Source: Lachnospiraceae bacterium
GTDB lineage: Bacteria; Bacillota; Clostridia; Lachnospirales; Lachnospiraceae
DNA length: 5,626 nt
Direction: 5' to 3'
Assembly (NCBI GenBank): GCA_009774155.1
Contig: VSNE01000192.1
Location: 1-5,626 of the forward strand
Position numbers and translations under genes: made by a program
Part shown: positions 1 through 5,626 of the stretch, piece by piece
Layout of the letters: each line of letters starts with the position of its first letter
Position numbering within the stretch: the first letter of the stretch is position 1
Notes under the pieces: generated by a model
The model's database searches: none
The model's input: only the letters and a program-made list of their open reading frames with translations
Told to the model about the DNA's origin: nothing

Positions 1-7
1 TAGAAAC

Positions 8-60
8 AAACCACGGGGATAACCCATATGCCATATATCCGGCGTTATCCCCGGCGGTTT
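8..60 (+). terminator. Long imperfect hairpin ahead of the TMP gene, weak terminator or processing site
   Basis: Bases 14-23 (CGGGGATAAC) are perfectly complementary to 44-53. Outside a small internal loop, 8-12 (AAACC) pair with 56-60 (GGTTT), giving about 15 base pairs around a 20-base loop. Only a short T-run (58-62) follows, so it is at best a weak intrinsic terminator. It could equally be an RNA processing or stability element between late genes. The TAG at 1-3 might close an upstream gene, but too little sequence is present to tell. Confidence 0.4.
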
Positions 61-76
61 TCCCTGATAAACCTGC

Positions 77-95
77 GCCCTGTAAACAGCAGGGC
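77..95 (+). other. Small hairpin in the TMP leader
   Basis: GCCCTG (77-82) pairs perfectly with CAGGGC (90-95) around a 7-base loop. No T-run follows, so it is not a terminator. It lies 50 bases before the TMP start and could affect leader structure. No convincing promoter was found between it and the gene, so the TMP is probably read from an upstream late promoter. Confidence 0.3.
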
Positions 96-131
96 AACGG
101 GTTGGTCAAACATAAGTTCTATTATAAAAAT

Positions 132-137
132 AAAGGA
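132..137 (+). promoter_or_regulatory. Ribosome binding site of the TMP gene
   Basis: AAAGGA lies 10 bases before the ATG at 148. It decides the start: the same frame is open further upstream to an ATG at 28, but that ATG sits inside the loop of the 8-60 hairpin, has no ribosome binding site, and would add an Arg/Pro-rich stretch unlike a TMP amino terminus. Confidence 0.6.
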
Positions 138-147
138 TGATTGTAAA

Positions 148-1734
148 ATGGAAAAACCAAATACAGAACACAACATTACAGTTGGTATTGACGTGCCAAA
201 ATCAAAGCAGATGATAAATGCCGGCCTGAAAAAGCTTTTGTCAGAGCTTGACGATCTGAAAATAAAAATCAATCATGTGGACATTCCCGAAATTTCCGGC
301 AAAATAAGTTCCATCAAGCTTAAAGCCCCGGACCCTGACACAGCAAAAACCAAATCAGAAATCAAAGCCCTTACCCGGCAGTTAATCGATTTTAAAAACG
401 AATATGCCTCCCTTCTGGAAAATATGAATGAAAGCCTGTCTGCCGGCCAGTGGAGTAAATTGCAGGCTGTCATCGACAGCATGAATGCGCCGTCCAGGCA
501 GGCAGATCAGAAAAATACCGAATTCAGCTTTAACAAATGGGGGGATTCTGTTTCTATTGAAGATATATTAACTTATACAGAAGAAATGTATCAGGAGATG
601 TGCGACATCCACGACGCAATGGAGGAGCTTTATAAGATAACCGACCAGACGGATGAAAGATACCAGGCGTTTTTAAAGACTTCTATTGAAAATTCAAAAG
701 AGCTGGGCAGATCGATTTCCAGCCTGATTGCACAGTCTGCCCAATGGGCCGGGCAGGGGTTCAGCCTGGATCAGTCGGAAGCATTGGCAAAGATCGGCTC
801 TGTCTACGCCAATACCGCGGACATCAGTGACACCGCGGCAGTGACAGACCTTGCGGCTGCCATGGAAGCATTCCGTATCCGGGCATCCGATGCTGTGACC
901 GTAATCGATCCCCTGAATAAGCTGGGAAAGGAATTCGCCGTCTCTTCCGGAGATTTAGGAGACGGACTTCAAAGAGCAGCCTCGGCCATGGCGGCTGCGG
1001 GGGCAGACATGCACCAGACGCTTGCCATGCTCGCAGGAGGAGCCGAAATCACGCAGAATGCAGGCGAATTCGGCGACTTTCTGAAAATCGGGGCAATGCG
1101 CATCCGGGGTATGAAGGACGAACTGGAAGCAATGGGCGAAGAAGCAGACCTCTCTGCAGATTCCGTACAGAAAATTCAGAGCCAGGTCCTCAGGCTTACA
1201 TATGGAAATGTAGATATTTTTGACAATCCTGATCAACTGAAAAGCTATTATAAAATCATGGAGGAAATCTCTGATGTATACGGCACGCTTTCTTCCAAAA
1301 AGCAGGCTGCTTTATCGGATCTGCTTTTTGGCAGCCAGAACCAAAAGCAGGGCGACGCCCTGATCCGTTCCTTCCAGTCAGGACAGGTGCAGAAGGCTTA
1401 TGAAGCCGCGGCCAGCTCTTCCGGCTCCGCTTATAAAGCCCAGGAGGACTGGATGAATTCTATGCAGGCAAAGACCACACAATTCCAGGCTGCCTTCCAG
1501 TCCCTTTCCAACACGATATTCTCCGACAACCTGCCGAAATTCTTTACCGATCTCGGAACTGCCGGCGTATCCGCCCTGGATAACCTCATTGAAAAATTCG
1601 GCGCCCTGAATACGCTGGCCACCATCGGCGGAGGCTTTCTGGGCGCAAAAAACTTGGGTCAGCAAAATAAAACAGACGCAAAACTGTGCGGGGCCCAATA
1701 TATACCCCGTGACGAGGTGGGAATCCTTGTGTAA
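148..1734 (+). CDS. Phage tail tape measure protein, amino-terminal part (interrupted gene)
   Basis: The TMP is the long helical protein that runs through the tail tube, fixes tail length and helps DNA entry. The start at 148 gives the N-terminal sequence MEKPNTEHNITVGIDV. Residues 1-170 are Lys/Glu/Leu-rich and helical, without a signal peptide. Residues ~172-460 match the TP901-type TMP core: a VYANTADISD segment near 219, a VIDPLNKLGKEFA..SGDLGDGLQRAASAMAAAG stretch from ~250, the hallmark MRIRG at 317-321, and LLFGSQNQKQGDALI at 392, where phage TMPs usually have a similar LLFG(K/G) motif. From 485 a Gly/Ala-rich hydrophobic stretch begins (GALNTLATIGGGFLGAKNLG). The phage sequence probably ends at 1685. 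The last ~15 codons (LCGAQYIPRDEVGILV) are readthrough into the insert, ending at TAA 1732-1734. A protein stopping here would lack the whole second part of the TMP. Family assignment is firm; the exact exon end is inferred. Confidence 0.9.
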   Translation: MEKPNTEHNITVGIDVPKSKQMINAGLKKLLSELDDLKIKINHVDIPEISGKISSIKLKAPDPDTAKTKSEIKALTRQLIDFKNEYASLLENMNESLSAGQWSKLQAVIDSMNAPSRQADQKNTEFSFNKWGDSVSIEDILTYTEEMYQEMCDIHDAMEELYKITDQTDERYQAFLKTSIENSKELGRSISSLIAQSAQWAGQGFSLDQSEALAKIGSVYANTADISDTAAVTDLAAAMEAFRIRASDAVTVIDPLNKLGKEFAVSSGDLGDGLQRAASAMAAAGADMHQTLAMLAGGAEITQNAGEFGDFLKIGAMRIRGMKDELEAMGEEADLSADSVQKIQSQVLRLTYGNVDIFDNPDQLKSYYKIMEEISDVYGTLSSKKQAALSDLLFGSQNQKQGDALIRSFQSGQVQKAYEAAASSSGSAYKAQEDWMNSMQAKTTQFQAAFQSLSNTIFSDNLPKFFTDLGTAGVSALDNLIEKFGALNTLATIGGGFLGAKNLGQQNKTDAKLCGAQYIPRDEVGILV

Positions 1735-2118
1735 AACACTAAGAACTATATACCAAAAATATATAGGAGGGTATATTGGCAACATCAACTGCGGACGGCT
1801 GCGCCGCAGACCTCTGATAGGACTGTGCGTGAACTGCACAGCCTCCGGATTCCGCGAGGGCCGGACAAGGACAAGAACAGCTCATGTGACTCGTAATGTA
1901 GCATGATGACTTTACTTGCAGAGAGGCGTACTGCTCTGTCTGAGCAAGTGCCGCTCCCATCGGCCACCAGGAGGGCGCAGGTATGATAAAATACCCGCGA
2001 AGGCATGGTCAGCAGCCTGTCATTGAGCGTGGCAGGAAAAAAAGTTCACCGCAGCTATGCGGCGCGTCAGAAATAGCGGGCATCTGTGCCCTCTTATCAC
2101 CCGGCTTCCAAAAACGGG
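1686..2118 (+). ncRNA. Highly structured RNA, probable group II intron domains I to III/IV
   Basis: No gene is supported here; hairpins follow one another on the plus strand. CGGGG 1689-1693 pairs with 1705-1709; CTATATA 1746-1752 with 1760-1766; CTGCGG 1789-1794 with 1804-1809; CTGTGC 1823-1828 with 1836-1841; CCTC-CGG 1842-1848 with 1852-1859 (one bulge). ACTTG-CAGAG 1914-1923 pairs with CTCTG 1934-1938 and CAAGT 1945-1949; GCCG 1950-1953 with 1961-1964; GGTAT 1980-1984 with 1991-1995; CCTGTCA 2016-2022 with 2030-2036 (one G-U); CCGCA 2049-2053 with 2058-2062; GGGCA 2078-2082 with 2087-2091. CCCG 2100-2103 with 2115-2118 is weaker. The start GTGCG, the GACGAGGTGGGAA block (1711-1723) and GACTCGTAATGTAGCATGAT (1888-1907, resembling the GAGTCGCAATGTTAATCAGAT block of Ll.LtrB domain I, from memory) favour group II. 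Against it: no 6-base complement of the exon end (EBS1/IBS1) and no domain V were found. Confidence 0.55.
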
Positions 2119-2176
2119 CGTAAGAAAAACAGGACAAAAGCCTCCGTTCCCGGATTCAAACGGCAGGTATTTTGGC

Positions 2177-2206
2177 AAAAAAAGACGCTGAGCAGCGCCT
2201 TTTTTA
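2177..2206 (-). terminator. Bidirectional intrinsic terminator
   Basis: G2184 and CGCT 2186-2189 pair with AGCG 2194-2197 and C2199 (one mismatch, 4-base loop), flanked by an A-run (2177-2183) and a T-run (2200-2205). It lies 13 bases beyond the stop codon of the minus-strand zinc-ribbon gene, so ending that transcript is its obvious job. The A/T symmetry means it should also work on plus-strand RNA, just downstream of the structured RNA and in the middle of the TMP transcription unit. Confidence 0.85.
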
Positions 2207-2219
2207 TCTTGCTTCTTTA

Positions 2220-2651
2220 TCACGTATAGTTTCCATGGGGCTTCCACTTGTAGCCGCACCTTCCGCAGCGGTTCACGGTTTTCCCTGCCCCGGCAAAGCC
2301 GGTAAGCATACTGTAGCCCCTTGCCCCTGTTGAAACATTTGTGGAACCGCACTGAGGACATCTGAGCGTACTTGACGATCGGCTTACCGCCTGGTTCTGC
2401 TGGGCTGTCTGGGCCTTGAATTGGGACATTTTAAGATTGTATTCTATAATGTCCTTTTTTTTAAGCTCTATCATAGCGTCTAGAAATTTTCTGTCTGAAG
2501 AAACCTGATCAATGACTATAAACTCATCGCGTACCAGCCCTGTGTCTATCAGGTTGCCACCACAATTATTTCCTCTATGAATCATAGAATCTTTATCACA
2601 TGAACCATAGATCCTGCCACATTTTTCACATATTTTTACAGTATCTCCCAT
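2220..2651 (-). CDS. Double zinc-ribbon protein, possible phage moron
   Basis: A 143-residue soluble protein with two putative zinc-binding modules. The first is CEKCG (Cys 8 and 11) with Cys 18 and CGG at Cys 30. The second is CPQCGS (Cys 98 and 101) with CGRCGYKWKP (Cys 129 and 132) at the C terminus. A charged helical linker (~52-95, with DAMIELKKKDIIEYNLKMSQ) joins them, suggesting oligomerisation or a spacer. No signal peptide or membrane segment is visible. The segment GFAGAGKT (118-125), between the cysteine pairs of the second module, looks like a P-loop but has no NTPase fold around it. The ATG at 2651 is chosen over the in-frame GTG at 2660, which overlaps the ribosome binding site. 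Similar C-terminal ribbons (CPxCGS..GKTVNRCxxCGxxWKP) are, from memory, common in Firmicutes genomes and prophages, with unknown function. DNA or RNA contact or a protein-protein role are possible. Own promoter and terminator, opposite to the tail genes. Confidence 0.85.
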   Translation of the reverse strand: MGDTVKICEKCGRIYGSCDKDSMIHRGNNCGGNLIDTGLVRDEFIVIDQVSSDRKFLDAMIELKKKDIIEYNLKMSQFKAQTAQQNQAVSRSSSTLRCPQCGSTNVSTGARGYSMLTGFAGAGKTVNRCGRCGYKWKPHGNYT

Positions 2652-2659
2652 ACCAATCA

Positions 2660-2664
2660 CTCCT
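2660..2664 (-). promoter_or_regulatory. Ribosome binding site of the zinc-ribbon gene
   Basis: On the minus strand AGGAG (2664 to 2660) is followed by 8 bases and then ATG at 2651, an ideal spacing. The alternative GTG codon at 2660-2658 overlaps the site itself, which rules it out as the start. Confidence 0.8.
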
Positions 2665-2682
2665 GTTTATTATATTGTTTTG

Positions 2683-2711
2683 ATTATACCATACAATTTC
2701 TATAATTGGAA
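2683..2711 (-). promoter_or_regulatory. Extended -10 promoter of the zinc-ribbon gene
   Basis: Read on the minus strand, TGGTATAAT (2691 to 2683) is a perfect extended -10 (TGN-TATAAT). A weak -35 (TTCCAA, 2711 to 2706) lies 17 bases upstream. Transcription should start near 2676, about 25 bases before the ATG. The surrounding ~60 bases are AT-rich, unlike the TMP exons. I see no operator-like inverted repeat, so constitutive expression from a lysogen by housekeeping sigma factor is the simplest reading. Confidence 0.8.
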
Positions 2712-2720
2712 GTTATATGA

Positions 2721-5626
2721 ATTGTTTTAGAAGCTCTGGTCGCACAGGTTTCTAATAATGGGCTACAGCCCGGGGGAATGTTTAATGGATTAAAGGTAGA
2801 TGTTGATTCATATGCAGATACAATACAAACCTTCAGACAGTTAGAAAATATCACCGGTTATATAGATACTAATAACACAGTTAATTGGAACGGAATCGCT
2901 CAAGCTATCGGCGGCTGCGATGAACGCTTGCTCTCCTATTTCCAGACACTGGATAATGGAAACGGCACCATCAGAAATCAGGCTGCATCCGTAAACGGCT
3001 TAAGAGCCCATCTGGAGCAGACCGGACAGATGTACACTTTTGCAGCCGTCAAAGCTGCCTTATTCAACACTGCCCTGAACGCCGGAGTTATGCTGCTGTT
3101 TTCCGCCGCAATTCAGGCAGTTGTCAAAGGCATTGACAATTATATCCATGCCAATGAAAATGCCATTAAATTAGCGGACGAATTAAAGGACAAGCATGCC
3201 TCGGCAGCCAAAGAACTGGAATCCCACCGGAAAACCGCAGACGAACTGGCAGACTCCTATGACAGGTTAAGCAAGGGTGTAAAAAAAGAAAACAACCAGT
3301 ATGTCAATGAATCCCTGTCCGAAGAGGACTACCAAACCTTCCTGGATATCTCCAACCAGCTGGCGGAAGCGTTTCCCACACTTCAGAGCGGACTGGATGA
3401 GGAAGGCAATGCGATCCTTTCCCTCGGGCAGAACGGAAAAACCGCCGCGGAAGATCTGGCTGAGCTTTTGAAGATGGAAGAGGACATAAACAACTACAAA
3501 ATATCCCAGGATGTGGACAGCCTGTTTGACGGGGTAAAAGCCAGGGCCGCAGAGGCCAGGGAGGCCGCGGAGAAGTATAAGACCGTATCCGAAGAATCGA
3601 AGGAACCGCTCCGGGAATTAGGGAAAATGTCAGACAGTGACACAGCTTTTTCCGACGGCATTATCAAGCTGGAAGGAAATACAAGAAGCAGCGCCGGAAT
3701 AAAATACTACAATTCCCTATCCGACTCCCTTCAGACATTTTATCAGTCACTGGAACCAGAAGACCGAATGGACACCGGGGAGACGCTTGATCCGTCAAAA
3801 ATCATCGATATGGACAGCGAAGGAACATTTGATGTCTCTGTCAATACAAATTTATTGCCGGAGCATGTGAAAGAACAGATTTCAAACCTGCAGGAAGCGA
3901 TGAAGGAACATGCCGAAGAATCCATCTCACTTATCCAGGATGAAATAAACGAGGCATCGTTTGAAAGCCTGTCCAAACAGCAGGACGCGGAATCAGACTG
4001 GAACAGTCTGCGCCCCGCGCTGGCAGCCACCATGAAGTCCAAAGGAAGCTTCCAGAAGCTGGCAGACGGAGCCTTCGGGGAAGAGATTCAGGATTTTGCG
4101 GTTCATTTTGTATCCAGCCTGGACTACAGCGTTCAGGAAGAGATGGGCGAGACCGACCCCTCCTCCTGGCTGACGGATCATGTGATCCTTCCGCTCACAC
4201 AGCTAAGTAATGAGGACAGACAGTCTGTTGCGGCGGCTTACCAGCAATTGCTGGAGCTCAATCCTGCGGACCTGGCAGAGCAGAACCAGAATGCAATAGA
4301 CGGCATGCTCCGGCAGATCGCAGAAGCCATGGGAAAAGAAGGCAGCGAGGAGGATATCGCTTATTATCGGCTGAATCTTGGTTTTGAGGTGGATGAAGAT
4401 TATAAGGCGAAGTATAAAGAAGCCGTGCAGAACTCCGTAGGACAGTTTAAGGAATCCCAAAGCAACATGGAGGAGATCTTCACCGAGCTGGGCATTGACA
4501 CCTCCGGGGAAATTGACCGGTGGAATAAAATTGCGGAATCCGCGGACAGCGCTGCCGAGGCAAAGCAAAAATATATGGAAGCCAGGTTAGGCGACATAGA
4601 ACCGTCCTCCTTCAGTCCGGAAACCCTTTCCAAAGCAATGAAGTCCCTCTCCTCCCTTCAGTCCCTCTATCAGGATTTCTGCCGGGATACGGCAGACGGA
4701 GCCGGCTTTACTTTCAATATTTCCGATATCGAAAACCTGCGGAAGGAATTCGGGGAAACCTGCTCCTCATTCGATGAATTTGAAAGGCTGGCCTCCTCCT
4801 CTTCCACTACGGCGGAAGAAATGCAGGACGCATTTCACAGGCTGGCGACGGAATTCATCATACAGGGAAACGCACTGGACGGTCTAAGCTCCGATACAAG
4901 GGAACAGATTGTCTCACAGCTGGAGCTGCAGGGCATCGTAAACGCGGACAGCATAATCACGGAGGAAGCCGCGCAGGTGATCGGCGAAGCCGCCAGACAG
5001 AACCTGTCATTGGCAAATGCGGCCGACGAAGCATACCTCTCTCTTTTCAGCGAGGGGGAGGCCGGAGCTGCCGCCCAGAAGGCCGTTTATGCCCTGGCTG
5101 CCGCGGAAATCGCTTACAGCAATGTGGGATTTAGCACGGAACAAAAAATAGAACAATTAAAAAGGCTTGCAGCCGCATATGGAGACACCACTTCTGCCTC
5201 CCTGGCCGCTTCTGCAGCGGACTATGCCGAATCTATGTCAGCCTTCCACGGCGGAAACTATGAGGAAGCGCTGAAATCCAGATACAACGAATTGTTAGGC
5301 TCCGTAAATAAATTTTCCGGCGTCACATTTGAGCTTGACTCACCGGCGCCCAATACGGCCAAATCCGGCGATAAAGCTTCCTCCGACCAATCCCAAAAAG
5401 AAGCCGAAAAAGACATCCTCTCCGATCTGAACTCCGAGATGGATAAATACCAGTCCAAGCTGAAGGCGGTCAGGGATGCCCGCGAGACCTACAACCGGCA
5501 CGGCAGAATCTCCCTCGACCAGGCACAGGACATTCTGGATGCGGATTTCAAGCTTCTTGCCGCCTACGGGGACGAGGAAGCGGCCCTCGAGAGCCTCGGC
5601 AAAGCAAAGCTCAACGAGATGCAGAT
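2721..5626 (+). CDS. Phage tail tape measure protein, second part (open at right edge)
   Basis: An uninterrupted frame runs from just after TGA 2718-2720 to the window edge, ~968 codons, and continues beyond. The first Met is at 2778, but GGGGG one base before it is too close to serve as a ribosome binding site, and TMP-like sequence (ALVAQVSNNGLQPGG) already precedes that Met. This is the second half of the gene starting at 148, giving a TMP of more than 1,480 residues. Counting from Met 2778: residues 88-119 form a hydrophobic, Ala-rich helix region (GVMLLFSAAIQAVVKGI), the membrane-active type of segment seen in TMPs. Residues ~157-215 (LADSYDRLSKGV..AFPTLQSGLDEEGNAILSL) match a motif region common in clostridial TMPs. 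The rest is long Ala/Glu/Lys/Ser helices. Residues ~880-949 (DKYQSKL..GRISLDQAQDILDADFKLLAAYGDEEAAL) resemble the C-terminal region of clostridial TMPs. No frameshift or internal stop is seen, so selection seems to have kept it intact. Confidence 0.88.
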   Translation, partial: MVLEALVAQVSNNGLQPGGMFNGLKVDVDSYADTIQTFRQLENITGYIDTNNTVNWNGIAQAIGGCDERLLSYFQTLDNGNGTIRNQAASVNGLRAHLEQTGQMYTFAAVKAALFNTALNAGVMLLFSAAIQAVVKGIDNYIHANENAIKLADELKDKHASAAKELESHRKTADELADSYDRLSKGVKKENNQYVNESLSEEDYQTFLDISNQLAEAFPTLQSGLDEEGNAILSLGQNGKTAAEDLAELLKMEEDINNYKISQDVDSLFDGVKARAAEAREAAEKYKTVSEESKEPLRELGKMSDSDTAFSDGIIKLEGNTRSSAGIKYYNSLSDSLQTFYQSLEPEDRMDTGETLDPSKIIDMDSEGTFDVSVNTNLLPEHVKEQISNLQEAMKEHAEESISLIQDEINEASFESLSKQQDAESDWNSLRPALAATMKSKGSFQKLADGAFGEEIQDFAVHFVSSLDYSVQEEMGETDPSSWLTDHVILPLTQLSNEDRQSVAAAYQQLLELNPADLAEQNQNAIDGMLRQIAEAMGKEGSEEDIAYYRLNLGFEVDEDYKAKYKEAVQNSVGQFKESQSNMEEIFTELGIDTSGEIDRWNKIAESADSAAEAKQKYMEARLGDIEPSSFSPETLSKAMKSLSSLQSLYQDFCRDTADGAGFTFNISDIENLRKEFGETCSSFDEFERLASSSSTTAEEMQDAFHRLATEFIIQGNALDGLSSDTREQIVSQLELQGIVNADSIITEEAAQVIGEAARQNLSLANAADEAYLSLFSEGEAGAAAQKAVYALAAAEIAYSNVGFSTEQKIEQLKRLAAAYGDTTSASLAASAADYAESMSAFHGGNYEEALKSRYNELLGSVNKFSGVTFELDSPAPNTAKSGDKASSDQSQKEAEKDILSDLNSEMDKYQSKLKAVRDARETYNRHGRISLDQAQDILDADFKLLAAYGDEEAALESLGKAKLNEMQ

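Larger units (their letters stand above)
1686..2722 (+). mobile_element. Intron-like insert splitting the TMP gene and carrying a zinc-ribbon gene
   Basis: This ~1.04 kb segment separates two halves of one TMP. The left edge is set at GTGCG (1686-1690), the usual group II intron 5' end. The right edge is placed between the last in-frame stop upstream of the second half (TGA 2718-2720) and the start of TMP-like sequence (ALVAQVSNNGLQPGG, from ~2733). An end at 2722 (..GAAT, fitting the group II rule of ending in A-pyrimidine) would rejoin the exons in frame as ..NKTDAKL/VLEALVAQ.. . Inside are a structured RNA region (1686-2118), a terminator, and a minus-strand gene. I found no reverse transcriptase, transposase, TnpB, homing endonuclease, terminal inverted repeats or target duplication. 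Candidates are a truncated or cargo-bearing group II intron, or a composite of an intron remnant and a separately inserted moron. Confidence 0.6.

Noticed and set aside
28..147. In-frame extension of the TMP to an ATG at 28
   Set aside because: The ATG lies inside the loop of the 8-60 hairpin without a ribosome binding site, and the added 40 residues are Arg/Pro-rich and unlike a TMP start. ATG 148 has AAAGGA 10 bases upstream.
1765..1817. AGGAGG (1765-1770) followed by TTG at 1776, a possible small gene
   Set aside because: The frame closes after 13 codons at TGA, and the AGGAGG is partly inside the 1746-1766 stem. It looks like part of the structured RNA rather than a translation signal.
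2277..2300. A P-loop NTPase in the minus-strand protein
   Set aside because: GFAGAGKT matches the pattern, but there are no preceding beta strand, Walker B or NTPase-sized domain. The segment is embedded in a zinc ribbon.
1709..2361. Several 60-150 codon open frames on both strands across the insert's left half
   Set aside because: They lack ribosome binding sites, have Arg/Ser/Cys-rich low-quality sequence, overlap each other, and coincide with hairpins or with the zinc-ribbon gene in another frame.
1686..2722. A complete, standard group II intron
   Set aside because: No domain V hairpin, no domain VI with branch A, no reverse transcriptase/maturase, and no 6-base EBS1 match to the exon end were found by eye.
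1686..2722. Group I intron, IStron or IS200/IS605-type element
   Set aside because: No P7/P3-like core or terminal guanosine signal was seen, and there is no TnpA, TnpB or homing endonuclease frame. The zinc-ribbon protein is far too short for TnpB and lacks its RuvC motifs.
3743..5458. Minus-strand open frames opposite the second TMP half
   Set aside because: Ser/Phe/Leu-rich shadows of the long, intact TMP frame without ribosome binding sites.
1..5626. CRISPR array, tRNA, rRNA, attachment site or diversity-generating retroelement
   Set aside because: No regularly spaced repeats, cloverleaf, rRNA blocks, att-like duplication at the insert ends, or template/variable repeat pair was seen.

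Overview
The window carries most of a tail tape measure protein (TMP) gene from a long-tailed (siphovirus-type) phage or prophage. A roughly 1 kb insert with no recognisable transposase or reverse transcriptase interrupts it. Host assignment is inference: the mixed AT/GC codon use, the AGGAG-type ribosome binding site, the extended -10 promoter and the style of both the TMP and the small zinc-ribbon protein suggest a Firmicutes host, most likely Lachnospiraceae or another gut clostridium.

Layout. Positions 1-147 are non-coding leader with two hairpins and a ribosome binding site. Positions 148-1685 encode the first ~512 residues of the TMP, including the conserved TP901-type core; unspliced translation runs on into the insert and stops at 1734. 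Positions 1686 to about 2722 are the insert. Its first ~430 bases hold no convincing gene but fold into about ten consecutive hairpins. They begin with GTGCG, the classic 5' end of group II introns, and I read them as a group II intron-like RNA (domains I to III/IV). No domain V or VI and no intron-encoded protein could be found. After a terminator that works on both strands comes a 143-residue double zinc-ribbon protein gene on the minus strand, with its own ribosome binding site and strong extended -10 promoter. From about 2721 the TMP frame resumes and stays open for ~968 codons to the right edge.

How the parts fit. The downstream TMP half has no plausible ribosome binding site of its own. 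A functional TMP therefore needs RNA splicing (in cis, or with missing domains supplied in trans), unless the gene is dead. The zinc-ribbon unit has the build of a phage 'moron' (autonomous promoter and terminator, orientation opposite to the late operon), here housed in the loop region of an intron-like element. Whether the insert is a working intron with unusual cargo, a decayed intron, or an independent insertion is the main open question.
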